Assembly (NCBI RefSeq): GCF_024758005.1
Contig: NZ_CP103288.1
Coordinates: 2,170,001 to 2,234,000 of the forward strand
Source: Pseudarthrobacter sp. NS4
GTDB lineage: Bacteria > Actinomycetota > Actinomycetes > Actinomycetales > Micrococcaceae
Direction: 5' to 3'
DNA length: 64,000 bases
The first letter of the stretch is position 1, and each line of letters begins with the position of its first letter. The translations under genes were made by a program, and so were the position numbers. The notes under the pieces are model-generated. The model made no database searches. It had not been told where the DNA came from and saw only the letters and a program-made list of their open reading frames with translations. This document shows, piece by piece, positions 36,467-44,503 of the stretch.

Positions 36467-37393
36467 GTGCGCCGACTACTAGCAATCCTTCTTCCCGGTC
36501 TGCTGCTGCTTACTGCCTGCAGCGGCTCGCCCGCGGAGCCGGAACCCACCAGCCAGTCCGCTGGCGAAACTGCAAAGTTCGACTCCCTCAAACTGACTGA
36601 CAACGGGGACAAAAAAGCTCCCGGCGTGGAATTCGACAAGCCGCTGGAAGTGGCGGAACCGACAGTCAAGGTTGTCAGCGAGGGCAGCGGGGAGGCCGTG
36701 AAGGCGAACCAGATCGCCAACATCTCGATCCTTGCCCTTAACGCCGCCGACGGCTCCACCCTTGAGGATACGTTCCCGAACGATCCCGAACCTCTCGAGC
36801 TTGACGAAGAGCTGAAGACCGGCAGCCCCGTCATCTACAACGCCTTTGTAGGTGCGAAGGTTGGCTCCAGCCTCGCGCTGGCCGTGCCCGGACAGGCGGC
36901 TACCGCCGGAGCTGAAGCACAGCCCACCCAGTTGCTCGTTATCAAGGTCCTGTCCACCACGGACGTAACGCCGGCCCTCGAAAAGCCCGAAGGCGAGACC
37001 GTCACCCCGCCCGCAGGGCTGCCCACGGTCAAGGAAAACAACGGGGTTCCCGAAATCTCGGTTGAAGGCGTCGAAGCTCCCAGCGAACTGGTGTCCCAGG
37101 ACCTCATCAAGGGCAACGGTGCCACCGTCAAGGAAACCGATACCCTCACCGTCAACTACGTGGGCGTCAACCTTGTGGGCGGCACGAAGTTTGACTCGAG
37201 CTTCGACCGTGGCGAGCCCGCGAGCTTCGCTCTGAACCAGGTCATCAAGGGTTGGACCCAGGGCCTCACCGGCAAGGCCGTCGGCTCCCGCGTCCTGCTG
37301 GTGATCCCCAAGGACCTTGCATACGGCGAGGCGGGCCAGGGCGAGGCCAAGGGTGACCTGGTGTTCGTAGTGGACATCCTCGGCGCCAAGTAG
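36467..37393 (+). CDS. Lipoprotein FKBP-type peptidyl-prolyl isomerase
   Basis: Product of 308 residues from a GTG. Lipoprotein signal with lipobox LTAC (Cys18), a Ser/Glu-rich linker, a first divergent beta domain (about 45-165), then a canonical FKBP domain (about 205-308: VKETDTLTVNYVGVN, FDSSFDRGEPASFALNQVIKGW, GSRVLLVIPKDLAYGEAGQ). Folds extracytoplasmic proteins at prolyl bonds. Two domains suggest the first is a degenerate FKBP. A -10-like TATTCT lies upstream near 36371. Confidence 0.9.
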   Translation: MRRLLAILLPGLLLLTACSGSPAEPEPTSQSAGETAKFDSLKLTDNGDKKAPGVEFDKPLEVAEPTVKVVSEGSGEAVKANQIANISILALNAADGSTLEDTFPNDPEPLELDEELKTGSPVIYNAFVGAKVGSSLALAVPGQAATAGAEAQPTQLLVIKVLSTTDVTPALEKPEGETVTPPAGLPTVKENNGVPEISVEGVEAPSELVSQDLIKGNGATVKETDTLTVNYVGVNLVGGTKFDSSFDRGEPASFALNQVIKGWTQGLTGKAVGSRVLLVIPKDLAYGEAGQGEAKGDLVFVVDILGAK

Positions 37394-37465
37394 CAACACT
37401 TACAACCAGTCCGCGGGTCCTTCCGCGGGACCCAACAGCAGCACTACCGACACAAAGGAGCAACC

Positions 37466-37861
37466 ATGTCGTTTGGACAGCGGGACTTTGACCGCCAGAA
37501 GCCCGAAATCGATTTTCCGGAAGGCGACGTCCCCACCGAACTGGTCATCACAGACCTAATCGAGGGTGACGGCCGCGAGGCCAAGGCAGGGGACACCGTC
37601 TCCACCCACTACGTCGGAGTGGCCTGGTCCACCGGTGAGGAATTTGACGCTTCCTGGGGCCGTGGAGCGCCGCTGGACTTCCGCGTGGGCGTGGGCCAGG
37701 TAATCCAGGGCTGGGACCAGGGCCTGCTGGGCATGAAGGTGGGCGGCCGCCGCCGCCTGGAAATCCCTTCCGAGCTGGCATATGGCTCCCGCGGCGCGGG
37801 CGGAGCGATCAAGCCCAATGAAGCCCTCATCTTCGTAGTGGACCTCGTGGGCGTCCGCTGA
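37466..37861 (+). CDS. Cytoplasmic FKBP-type peptidyl-prolyl isomerase
   Basis: Product of 131 residues, SD AAAGGAG. Single FKBP domain: GREAKAGDTVSTHYVGVAW, EFDASWGRG, FRVGVGQVIQGWDQGLLGMKVGGRRRLEIP and a terminal EALIFVVDLVGV. No signal peptide, so it acts in the cytoplasm. It follows the lipoprotein FKBP, a pairing conserved at actinobacterial proteasome loci. A terminator follows. Confidence 0.94.
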   Translation: MSFGQRDFDRQKPEIDFPEGDVPTELVITDLIEGDGREAKAGDTVSTHYVGVAWSTGEEFDASWGRGAPLDFRVGVGQVIQGWDQGLLGMKVGGRRRLEIPSELAYGSRGAGGAIKPNEALIFVVDLVGVR

Positions 37862-37888
37862 TCCGGTATCCCGCTGACAGCACGCAGT

Positions 37889-37934
37889 CAAAGCGCGGCA
37901 ACATCAGGAACCCTCCTGTGTTGCCGCGCTTTCT
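37889..37934 (+). terminator. Rho-independent terminator after the FKBP pair
   Basis: A 14-bp stem (AAAGCGCGGCAACA / TGTTGCCGCGCTTT) with a further AGG/CCT pairing in the loop, followed by TTT. It ends the proteasome-FKBP transcript before pafBC. Confidence 0.85.
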
Positions 37935-37954
37935 GCGTTCCGCCCGGAGTTTAG

Positions 37955-37960
37955 TAACGT
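37955..37960 (+). promoter_or_regulatory. -10 element of pafBC
   Basis: TAACGT, seven bases, then GTG at 37968, directly after the terminator. Gives pafBC its own start. Confidence 0.45.
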
Positions 37961-37967
37961 AACCAGA

Positions 37968-39974
37968 GTGTCCGTATCCCGCACTGAACGACTCCTTAAT
38001 CTGCTGATCGCGCTCCTGAACACCCGGTATGGCCTGCGCCGCAGTGAATTGCGGGAAAAGGTGTATCACGACACGTCCGGCAATGACGTGGCTTTTGGCC
38101 GGATGTTCGAGCGTGACAAGAACGACCTGCGCCAGTTCGGGTTTGACGTGGAAACCCTGACCGACATGGGGTGGAGCGAGGACGACCCCGCCACCACCCG
38201 CTACCGCATCGGCAAGGAATCCAACCGCCTTCCGGAGGTCCAGCTCGAACCGGAGGAATGGACGGTGCTCCTCCTGGCCTCCCAGCTCTGGGAGCGCGCT
38301 GCCCTCGGCACGGCTGCGCAAAGCGCCCTCCGGAAGCTCCAGGCGTCCGGACGGATGGCGGACGTTGAATTGCCTGCGGGCCTCCAGCCGCGGATCAAGC
38401 CTGCCGGGCAGGCCTTTGACGACGTGGTGGCGGCCATGCATGCGCGGCATCCGGTCAGTTTCAGTTACCTTGCCGGCAGCACGGGGAAGGAAGAGTTGCG
38501 AACCGTGGAGCCGTGGGGCCTCGGCAGCAGGTTCGGACAGTGGTACCTGGTGGGCTATGACCGCGCCCGGAATGCGCCCAGGCACTTCCGGCTGTCCCGC
38601 TTTACCAGTGCCGTGACCACCCTGGACAAGGAGCAGTACTCGCCACCGGCGGACTTCAACATCCGGCAGGAACTGGACCGCCTCCCCGAACTGCCGCTCC
38701 GTACCGCCGTCGTGGATGTCAGGGAAGGCCGCCTGCTCGCCCTCCGGCGCCGGGCGCTTGAGCCCTCCGCGCTTGATGCTGCCGCGTATGGCGCTGCCGC
38801 GTTGAACCGTGAGGAAGCCGGCTATAACCGGATCAGCCTGCAGTTCCGCGACCCGGAAACCCTTGCCGAGGAACTCGCGTCATATGGGCCCAATGTCCTG
38901 GCCGTTTTCCCCGAAGAGCTCGCCGGCGCCGTCCGCCGGAGGCTCAAGGCGGCCGCCGACTTCAGCGCATCACCGCTGCCTGACTACTCGTTTTCGCCGG
39001 CGCGGGCGCGCCCGGTCCGCTCCAGGACCTCAGAGGACCAGCTCAAACGCATGCTCCAGTTGGTTCCCTTCCTGGTGCACAACCAGGGCCTGCATATCCA
39101 GGACGTAGCCAGGCACTTCGGAGTGACCCGGAAGGAGCTTGAGGACGACCTTCGGATCCTCATTTGCTCCGGACTGCCCGAGGGGTATCCGGATGACCTC
39201 CTGGACATCCAGTGGGAAAACGACCATGTTTTCATAACCCAGGACCTGGACCTCAAGAGACCGGTCCGGTTCACCGTGGACGAGGCCTGCGCGCTCCTCA
39301 CGGGCCTTGAGACCCTGAACGGCCTGCCGGGCATCGCCGAGGGCGGGGCCCTGGAATCAGTGACCCTCAAGCTTCTGGCGGCCGCCGGAGAGGAGGGGCT
39401 CAGGGCAGCATCCCTTGCCGGCCCGGAGATGGAGCCAGCCGATGCCGCCGCGCACGCCACTGTGCGGCAAGCGATCGAGTCCCGCTCCCAGCTTCACCTG
39501 ACATACCTGTCACCGCAGCGGGACAACGTCACAGAACGGGATGTGGATCCACTGCGGCTCTACTCCCTCGATAACACCTGGTACTTCGAGGCGTATTGCC
39601 ACCTGGTCAACGGACTGCGGAACTTCCGCCTGGACCGCGTCCAGGACGTGCATCCGAACGGGCGGCCCATGGCAGAGGGCAGCACGCCCTCCGAAGGTGT
39701 CCCCGCCAAGCTTTTTACACCGAACGACGACGACACCACCGTCACGGTCCAGCTCACCCGGCAGGGGAGGGGGCTGGCGGATGATTATTATGCGGAGCGG
39801 ACAGCAGAACTTCCCGACGGCGGACTGGTAGCCGACATAAGGTTCGGCCACACCGCATGGCTGCCCATGTTTGTTGCCCAGCACGGCGGTTCCGCCCGCA
39901 TCCTGGCGCCGGAGCCCTTGGCCGCAGCGTCGCGGGAATGGCTGGAGGCGTCGTTGGCCAGGTACGGCGGCTAG
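37968..39974 (+). CDS. pafBC: Fused PafB-PafC DNA-damage-response regulator
   Basis: Product of 668 residues, roughly twice the length of a single WYL regulator. Two tandem copies of the winged-helix plus WYL plus WCX layout occur: PafB-like (about 1-330; RTERLLNLLIALLNTRYGLRR, WYL core FSYLAGSTGKEELRTVEPWG) and PafC-like (about 345-668; LKRMLQLVPFLVHNQGLHIQ, WYL core LTYLSPQRDNVTERDVDPLR). In mycobacteria PafB and PafC are separate proteins that activate LexA-independent DNA repair genes; natural fusions are known in Arthrobacter. Single-stranded DNA is thought to be sensed by the WYL domain. Confidence 0.94.
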   Translation: MSVSRTERLLNLLIALLNTRYGLRRSELREKVYHDTSGNDVAFGRMFERDKNDLRQFGFDVETLTDMGWSEDDPATTRYRIGKESNRLPEVQLEPEEWTVLLLASQLWERAALGTAAQSALRKLQASGRMADVELPAGLQPRIKPAGQAFDDVVAAMHARHPVSFSYLAGSTGKEELRTVEPWGLGSRFGQWYLVGYDRARNAPRHFRLSRFTSAVTTLDKEQYSPPADFNIRQELDRLPELPLRTAVVDVREGRLLALRRRALEPSALDAAAYGAAALNREEAGYNRISLQFRDPETLAEELASYGPNVLAVFPEELAGAVRRRLKAAADFSASPLPDYSFSPARARPVRSRTSEDQLKRMLQLVPFLVHNQGLHIQDVARHFGVTRKELEDDLRILICSGLPEGYPDDLLDIQWENDHVFITQDLDLKRPVRFTVDEACALLTGLETLNGLPGIAEGGALESVTLKLLAAAGEEGLRAASLAGPEMEPADAAAHATVRQAIESRSQLHLTYLSPQRDNVTERDVDPLRLYSLDNTWYFEAYCHLVNGLRNFRLDRVQDVHPNGRPMAEGSTPSEGVPAKLFTPNDDDTTVTVQLTRQGRGLADDYYAERTAELPDGGLVADIRFGHTAWLPMFVAQHGGSARILAPEPLAAASREWLEASLARYGG

Positions 39975-39977
39975 ACT
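39972..39977 (+). promoter_or_regulatory. -10 element of the 115-aa membrane protein gene
   Basis: TAGACT overlapping the pafBC stop codon region, seven bases before the ATG at 39985. Confidence 0.4.
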
Positions 39978-39984
39978 TCTCAGC

Positions 39985-40332
39985 ATGCCTTGGTGGTCCT
40001 GGATCCTGATATGGGTGGCGCTTGTAGCGCTGTCACTGCTCTTCTATGTCCTCCTGGGCATCCGACTTTTCCGCCAGTTCATGGCGACCGTCAAGGACCT
40101 GGGGGCAGCCGGCGACAAGCTCGGGCAGCTGGGCCCCATACAGGAGCACTTTGCACCGGAACAGCCCGGACACGCGCCGCCGGGTTCCGCTGTTTTTGCC
40201 TCACCTACCGTCATGCGACATGATTACGAGGCATCCACGTCAGCACGGCGGGAAGAACGCCGCCTTCGGCGGGTTCAACGCAAGACGTACCGGGGCCAGC
40301 CGCAGGCGCTCGGGGATCTCGACTTCACATAG
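39985..40332 (+). CDS. Single-pass membrane protein
   Basis: Product of 115 residues. One N-terminal helix (about 4-28, WILIWVALVALSLLFYVLLGI), then a short amphipathic segment (FMATVKDLGAAGDKLGQLG) and a basic, disordered C-terminus with RREERRLRRVQRKTYRGQ. Conserved position between pafBC and tatA. Function unknown. Confidence 0.75.
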   Translation: MPWWSWILIWVALVALSLLFYVLLGIRLFRQFMATVKDLGAAGDKLGQLGPIQEHFAPEQPGHAPPGSAVFASPTVMRHDYEASTSARREERRLRRVQRKTYRGQPQALGDLDFT

Positions 40333-40364
40333 AAGTAGGATGTATTGAGAGGAAAGGATTTCCC

Positions 40365-40637
40365 ATGGGAAGACTCTTTGATGGCCCTTGGCCCATCGTC
40401 ATTATCATCGTTGTTGCATTGCTGCTATTTGCCGCCCCTAAGCTTCCGGCTATGGCGCGCAGCCTCGGCCAGTCGATGCGGATCATAAAGTCCGAGGTCA
40501 AGGAAATGAAGAACGACGGCAAAACCGACACCACCGACGCCTCGGGTCCGGTGGAAGGCACCGTCGTGAACCACCCCAAGGCGAAGCCCGGTGAGCCGAC
40601 AGACGGCACTGACGTTCCGCCGTCGACCCGCGCCTGA
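40365..40637 (+). CDS. tatA: Sec-independent protein translocase subunit TatA
   Basis: Product of 90 residues with GAGGAAAGGA upstream. Short N-terminal transmembrane helix (IVIIIVVALLLFAAPKLPAMARS), FG-like hinge replaced by FAAPKLP, then an amphipathic helix (MRIIKSEVKEMKND) and a charged tail. Oligomerises to form the pore for folded Tat substrates. Paired with tatC six bases downstream; no tatB in this operon. Confidence 0.93.
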   Translation: MGRLFDGPWPIVIIIVVALLLFAAPKLPAMARSLGQSMRIIKSEVKEMKNDGKTDTTDASGPVEGTVVNHPKAKPGEPTDGTDVPPSTRA

Positions 40638-40643
40638 CCCCCA

Positions 40644-41480
40644 GTGGCACTATCGCGGGCCCGTAAAGCCAACCCTGAGGGGCGGATGTCCCTGTGGGAC
40701 CACCTCAAGGAGCTCAAGAACCGGCTGATCAAGTCGGCAATTGGCGTCGTCATTGGCGGCATCGGGGGCTGGATACTTTACGATCCGCTGCTGAAAGCGC
40801 TGGCCGATCCGGTCAACCGCATCTCGCAGCAAACCGGGGGACTGTCCGCAATCAACTTCGGCACCATTGCGTCCCCCTTTGACTTCAAGCTGCAGATGTC
40901 GCTCCTCATCGGAGCCGTGATATCCAGCCCCATCTGGATCTACCAGCTCTGGGCGTTTATTACCCCCGGCCTCACGTCCAAGGAACGCCGGTACACCCTG
41001 GGCTACATGGCCGCCGCTGTCCCGCTGTTCCTCGCCGGAATCTGGATGGGATGGCTCGTGGTACCCCAGGTGGTCCGGGCACTCACCCAGTTCACCCCCG
41101 ACGGATCTTCGAGCGTCATTGATGCGCGCACCTACATCGAGTTCGTGACCCGAATGGTCCTGGTCCTCGGAATCGCGTTCCTGGTCCCGGTAGTGCTGGT
41201 CGGTGTCAATATGGCCGGCGTCATCTCCGGTCAGACCATCCTCAAGTCGTGGCGCATCACCGTCTTCCTGGTCTTCGTCCTGGCCGCCATTGCCGCCCCC
41301 GGGGCTGACGCTATATCCATGTTCATGCTGGCAGGACCGCTGCTTGTCCTGTTCTTTGCCGCCATCGGAATCTGCCTCATGAACGACAAGCGCCGCGCCC
41401 GCCGGGAAGCTAAACGCGCCGCGGAAACGGAGGCGACAGCAGACGTCGCCACCCCGGGCAGTGAGCTGAAGAACCTCTAA
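40644..41480 (+). CDS. tatC: Sec-independent protein translocase subunit TatC
   Basis: Product of 278 residues from GTG 40644. Six-helix receptor of the Tat pathway that binds twin-arginine signals. Signature MSLWDHLKELKNRLIKS at the N-terminus, YQLWAFITPGLTSKERRYTLG in the first cytoplasmic-loop region, and PDGSSSVIDARTYIEFVTRMVLVLGIAFLVPV. The C-terminus carries a basic tail. Together with tatA it forms a minimal TatAC translocase. Confidence 0.95.
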   Translation: MALSRARKANPEGRMSLWDHLKELKNRLIKSAIGVVIGGIGGWILYDPLLKALADPVNRISQQTGGLSAINFGTIASPFDFKLQMSLLIGAVISSPIWIYQLWAFITPGLTSKERRYTLGYMAAAVPLFLAGIWMGWLVVPQVVRALTQFTPDGSSSVIDARTYIEFVTRMVLVLGIAFLVPVVLVGVNMAGVISGQTILKSWRITVFLVFVLAAIAAPGADAISMFMLAGPLLVLFFAAIGICLMNDKRRARREAKRAAETEATADVATPGSELKNL

Positions 41481-41488
41481 GCTCCCAT

Positions 41489-41494
41489 TAGGCT
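41489..41494 (+). promoter_or_regulatory. -10 element of helY
   Basis: TAGGCT, six bases (TGGTGT), then ATG at 41501. A CTGAAG 17 bases upstream is a plausible -35. Confidence 0.55.
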
Positions 41495-41500
41495 TGGTGT

Positions 41501-44449
41501 ATGTCCTCCAACACCGGGCCGCTCTCCACAGGTCCATCCTCCAGCGGACCTTTCTCCACAGCGCCCAGCGATCCTGAAGAGCTCTCACCCGCAGAAAGAT
41601 ACCGTGCCAGCGCCGAACGCAGGGCCGAGGCGGCCACGGATCTGGGAGCGTTCATCCGCACCCTGGACTTCGAGCTGGACGACTTCCAGCGTCAAGCGTG
41701 CCGCTCCCTGCAGGACGGCAGGGGAGTGCTGGTGGCAGCGCCAACCGGCGCCGGAAAAACCATCGTGGGGGAGTTCGCCATCTACCTGGCTCTCCAGCGC
41801 GGCCTCAAGGCTTTCTACACCACCCCCATCAAGGCGCTGAGCAACCAGAAGTTCACCGAACTCACGGAAAAGTACGGTGCCCAAAACGTGGGGCTGCTGA
41901 CTGGCGACACCAGCATTAACGGAGATGCTCCCGTAGTGGTCATGACCACCGAGGTCCTCCGGAACATGCTCTATTCAGACTCGGCCACCCTGGGCGACCT
42001 GGGCTACGTGGTGATGGATGAGGTGCATTACCTCGCCGACCGCTTCCGGGGTGCTGTCTGGGAAGAAGTGATCATTCATCTTCCCAGCGAGGTGCAGGTG
42101 GTCTCCCTCAGCGCCACTGTCTCCAATGCCGAGGAGTTTGGTGCCTGGCTGGACACGGTCCGCGGCGATACGGACATCATTGTCTCCGAGCACCGCCCGG
42201 TGCCGCTCTGGCAGCACGTCATGGTTGGCCGGCAGATCATGGATCTGTTCGCCGGGGAAACCACGTTCGACGAAATCGCCCCGCCCGTGGATCCCGACGA
42301 CCCACAGCAGGTGCCGGCAAAAGAGGCTGCTGCCAAGAGCCGCGGCTTCGACGTCAATCCCGACCTGCTGGCAGTTGCCCGCAGCGAAATCCAGCAAAGC
42401 TTCCGCAGCAGGCCCGGCCCGGGCGGCCGCGGCCAGCGTGGGCGCCGTGGCAATGACCGGCCCGGCCGGCCCGGAGACGAAAGGGGAGTGCGGCCCGCCA
42501 GCCGTCCCCAGGTGATTGCGAGCCTCGACCGCATGGACCTGCTGCCGGCCATCACCTTCATCTTTTCCCGGGCCGGCTGCGACGTGGCCGTGGCCCAGTG
42601 CGTCGGGTCCGGGTTGTGGCTGACCACCGAAAAAGAGCAGCGGATCATCGCCCAGCGGGTTGACGAGGCCGGACAGGACATTCCGCCGGACGACCTGGAC
42701 GTCCTGGGCTTCTGGACGTGGCGGGACGGGTTGCTGCGGGGTTTTGCCGCCCACCATGCGGGCATGCTGCCCACGTTCAAGGAAGTGGTGGAGAAGCTCT
42801 TCGCCGACGGCCTGGTCAAGGCGGTCTTCGCCACGGAGACCCTTGCCCTCGGCGTCAACATGCCTGCCCGGTCAGTGGTGCTGGAAAAGCTGGACAAGTT
42901 CAACGGCGAAGCCCATGTGGACATCACAGCCGGGGAGTACACCCAGCTGACCGGACGCGCCGGCCGGCGCGGGATCGACGTCGAAGGCCACGCCGTGGTG
43001 CTGTGGCAGCCCGGGACGGACCCGACGGCAGTGGCCGGCCTTGCGTCAAGGCGCACCTACCCCCTGAACTCAAGTTTCCGGCCGACGTACAACATGAGCA
43101 TTAATCTCCTGGCGCAGTTCGGCCGGGCGCGGGCGCGCGAGATCCTGGAATCCTCCTTCGCGCAGTTCCAGGCCGACCGCTCGGTGGTGGGGCTGGCCAG
43201 GCAGGTACGCAGCAGGGAGGAATCCCTCGCCGGGTACGCCAAGTCCATGACGTGCCACCTCGGCGACTTTACCGAGTACGCCCGGCTGCGGCGCGAGCTT
43301 TCCGACGCCGAAAGCGTCACGTCCCGTACCAAGTCGCGTGCCCGAAAGTCACTGAGCGATGATTCCCTGGCCAGGTTGTTGCCCGGCGACGTGGTGAATG
43401 TTCCTGGCGGGAGGGCACCGGGACCGGCGATTGTGCTCAGTTCGGACCACAGCAGCCGTGAGCCGCGGCCGGCAGTCCTGACGCTTGACAACCAGTTGCG
43501 CAGGATCGGGACGGACGACCTGGAGGGCCCCATTTCGCCCGTGACCAGGATCCGCATCCCGAAGTCCTTCAACGCCAAGGTGCCGAAGTCGCGGCGTGAC
43601 CTGGCGTCCTCAGCACGCAACGCCCTCCGGGAAAACCGGCCGCCCGCCCCCGGCCACAACCGCAACAATGATTTCGGTCTGGCGGCAGCCCTGCCCAACC
43701 AGGAGAAGCGTATCGCCGATCTCCGGCGTGCCCTTCGCGCCCACCCCTGTCATGGGTGCAGCGAACGCGAAGACCATGCGCGCTGGTCGGAGAGGTGGTG
43801 GAAGCTTCGGCGGGAAACGGATGGCCTGGTCCGGCAGATCCAGGGCCGCACCAACACCATCGCCAAGACCTTCGACCGCGTCTGCGATGTCCTGTCCGCC
43901 TACGGATACCTGGAAGCCGCCGGTGACGGCGGGCTGGTGATCAGCTCCGATGGCCAGCGCCTGCGGCGCATTTACGGTGAGAAGGACCTGCTGATCTCCC
44001 AGTCGCTGAGGCTCGGCGCCTTCGAGGACCTGGACGCTGCCGAAGTTGCAGCCCTCGCCAGCGTGCTGGTGTACCAGGCCAAGCGGGAGGACCGGGGGCT
44101 CCGGCCCCGGATGCCCAGTATCTCCCTGGAAACTTCGGTGGACATTGTGGTGCGTGAATGGTCAGCCCTGGAGGATGTGGAAGAGGAAAACAAGCTTCCG
44201 CTGACCGGCGAGCCCGAGCTGGGGCTGGTGTGGCCCATCTACAAGTGGGCGCGCGGCCGCCATCTTCAGGACGTGCTGAGCGGCACCGACCTTGCGGCGG
44301 GCGACTTTGTACGGTGGGTCAAGCAGGTGATTGACCTGCTGGACCAGCTTGCCAAGATCCCCGGCCTCGATCCCCGTCTCGCCCGGCTGTGTGCCGAGGC
44401 GATTTCCCTGATCCGCCGCGGCGTCGTGGCCTATTCCTCCGTCCTTTAA
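41501..44449 (+). CDS. helY: Ski2-like DEAD/DEAH-box RNA helicase (HelY)
   Basis: Product of 982 residues. RecA domain 1 has the Q-motif region DDFQRQAC, Walker A APTGAGKT, and the DEVH box VVMDEVHYLADRFRGA. RecA domain 2 has VFATETLALGVNMPARSVV and the arginine-finger motif QLTGRAGRRGIDVEGH. An Arg/Gly-rich insert (about 305-330) may bind RNA. A C-terminal DSHCT-like region (about 800-982) matches Mtr4/Ski2 relatives. Actinobacterial HelY stands next to tatAC; role in RNA turnover is inferred. Confidence 0.93.
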   Translation: MSSNTGPLSTGPSSSGPFSTAPSDPEELSPAERYRASAERRAEAATDLGAFIRTLDFELDDFQRQACRSLQDGRGVLVAAPTGAGKTIVGEFAIYLALQRGLKAFYTTPIKALSNQKFTELTEKYGAQNVGLLTGDTSINGDAPVVVMTTEVLRNMLYSDSATLGDLGYVVMDEVHYLADRFRGAVWEEVIIHLPSEVQVVSLSATVSNAEEFGAWLDTVRGDTDIIVSEHRPVPLWQHVMVGRQIMDLFAGETTFDEIAPPVDPDDPQQVPAKEAAAKSRGFDVNPDLLAVARSEIQQSFRSRPGPGGRGQRGRRGNDRPGRPGDERGVRPASRPQVIASLDRMDLLPAITFIFSRAGCDVAVAQCVGSGLWLTTEKEQRIIAQRVDEAGQDIPPDDLDVLGFWTWRDGLLRGFAAHHAGMLPTFKEVVEKLFADGLVKAVFATETLALGVNMPARSVVLEKLDKFNGEAHVDITAGEYTQLTGRAGRRGIDVEGHAVVLWQPGTDPTAVAGLASRRTYPLNSSFRPTYNMSINLLAQFGRARAREILESSFAQFQADRSVVGLARQVRSREESLAGYAKSMTCHLGDFTEYARLRRELSDAESVTSRTKSRARKSLSDDSLARLLPGDVVNVPGGRAPGPAIVLSSDHSSREPRPAVLTLDNQLRRIGTDDLEGPISPVTRIRIPKSFNAKVPKSRRDLASSARNALRENRPPAPGHNRNNDFGLAAALPNQEKRIADLRRALRAHPCHGCSEREDHARWSERWWKLRRETDGLVRQIQGRTNTIAKTFDRVCDVLSAYGYLEAAGDGGLVISSDGQRLRRIYGEKDLLISQSLRLGAFEDLDAAEVAALASVLVYQAKREDRGLRPRMPSISLETSVDIVVREWSALEDVEEENKLPLTGEPELGLVWPIYKWARGRHLQDVLSGTDLAAGDFVRWVKQVIDLLDQLAKIPGLDPRLARLCAEAISLIRRGVVAYSSVL

Positions 44450-44503
44450 CCGTTTGCCCGCCGCTTCCGGCTGGCTGCCCCACTGTCAGGAGCCCTGCCC
44501 CGT

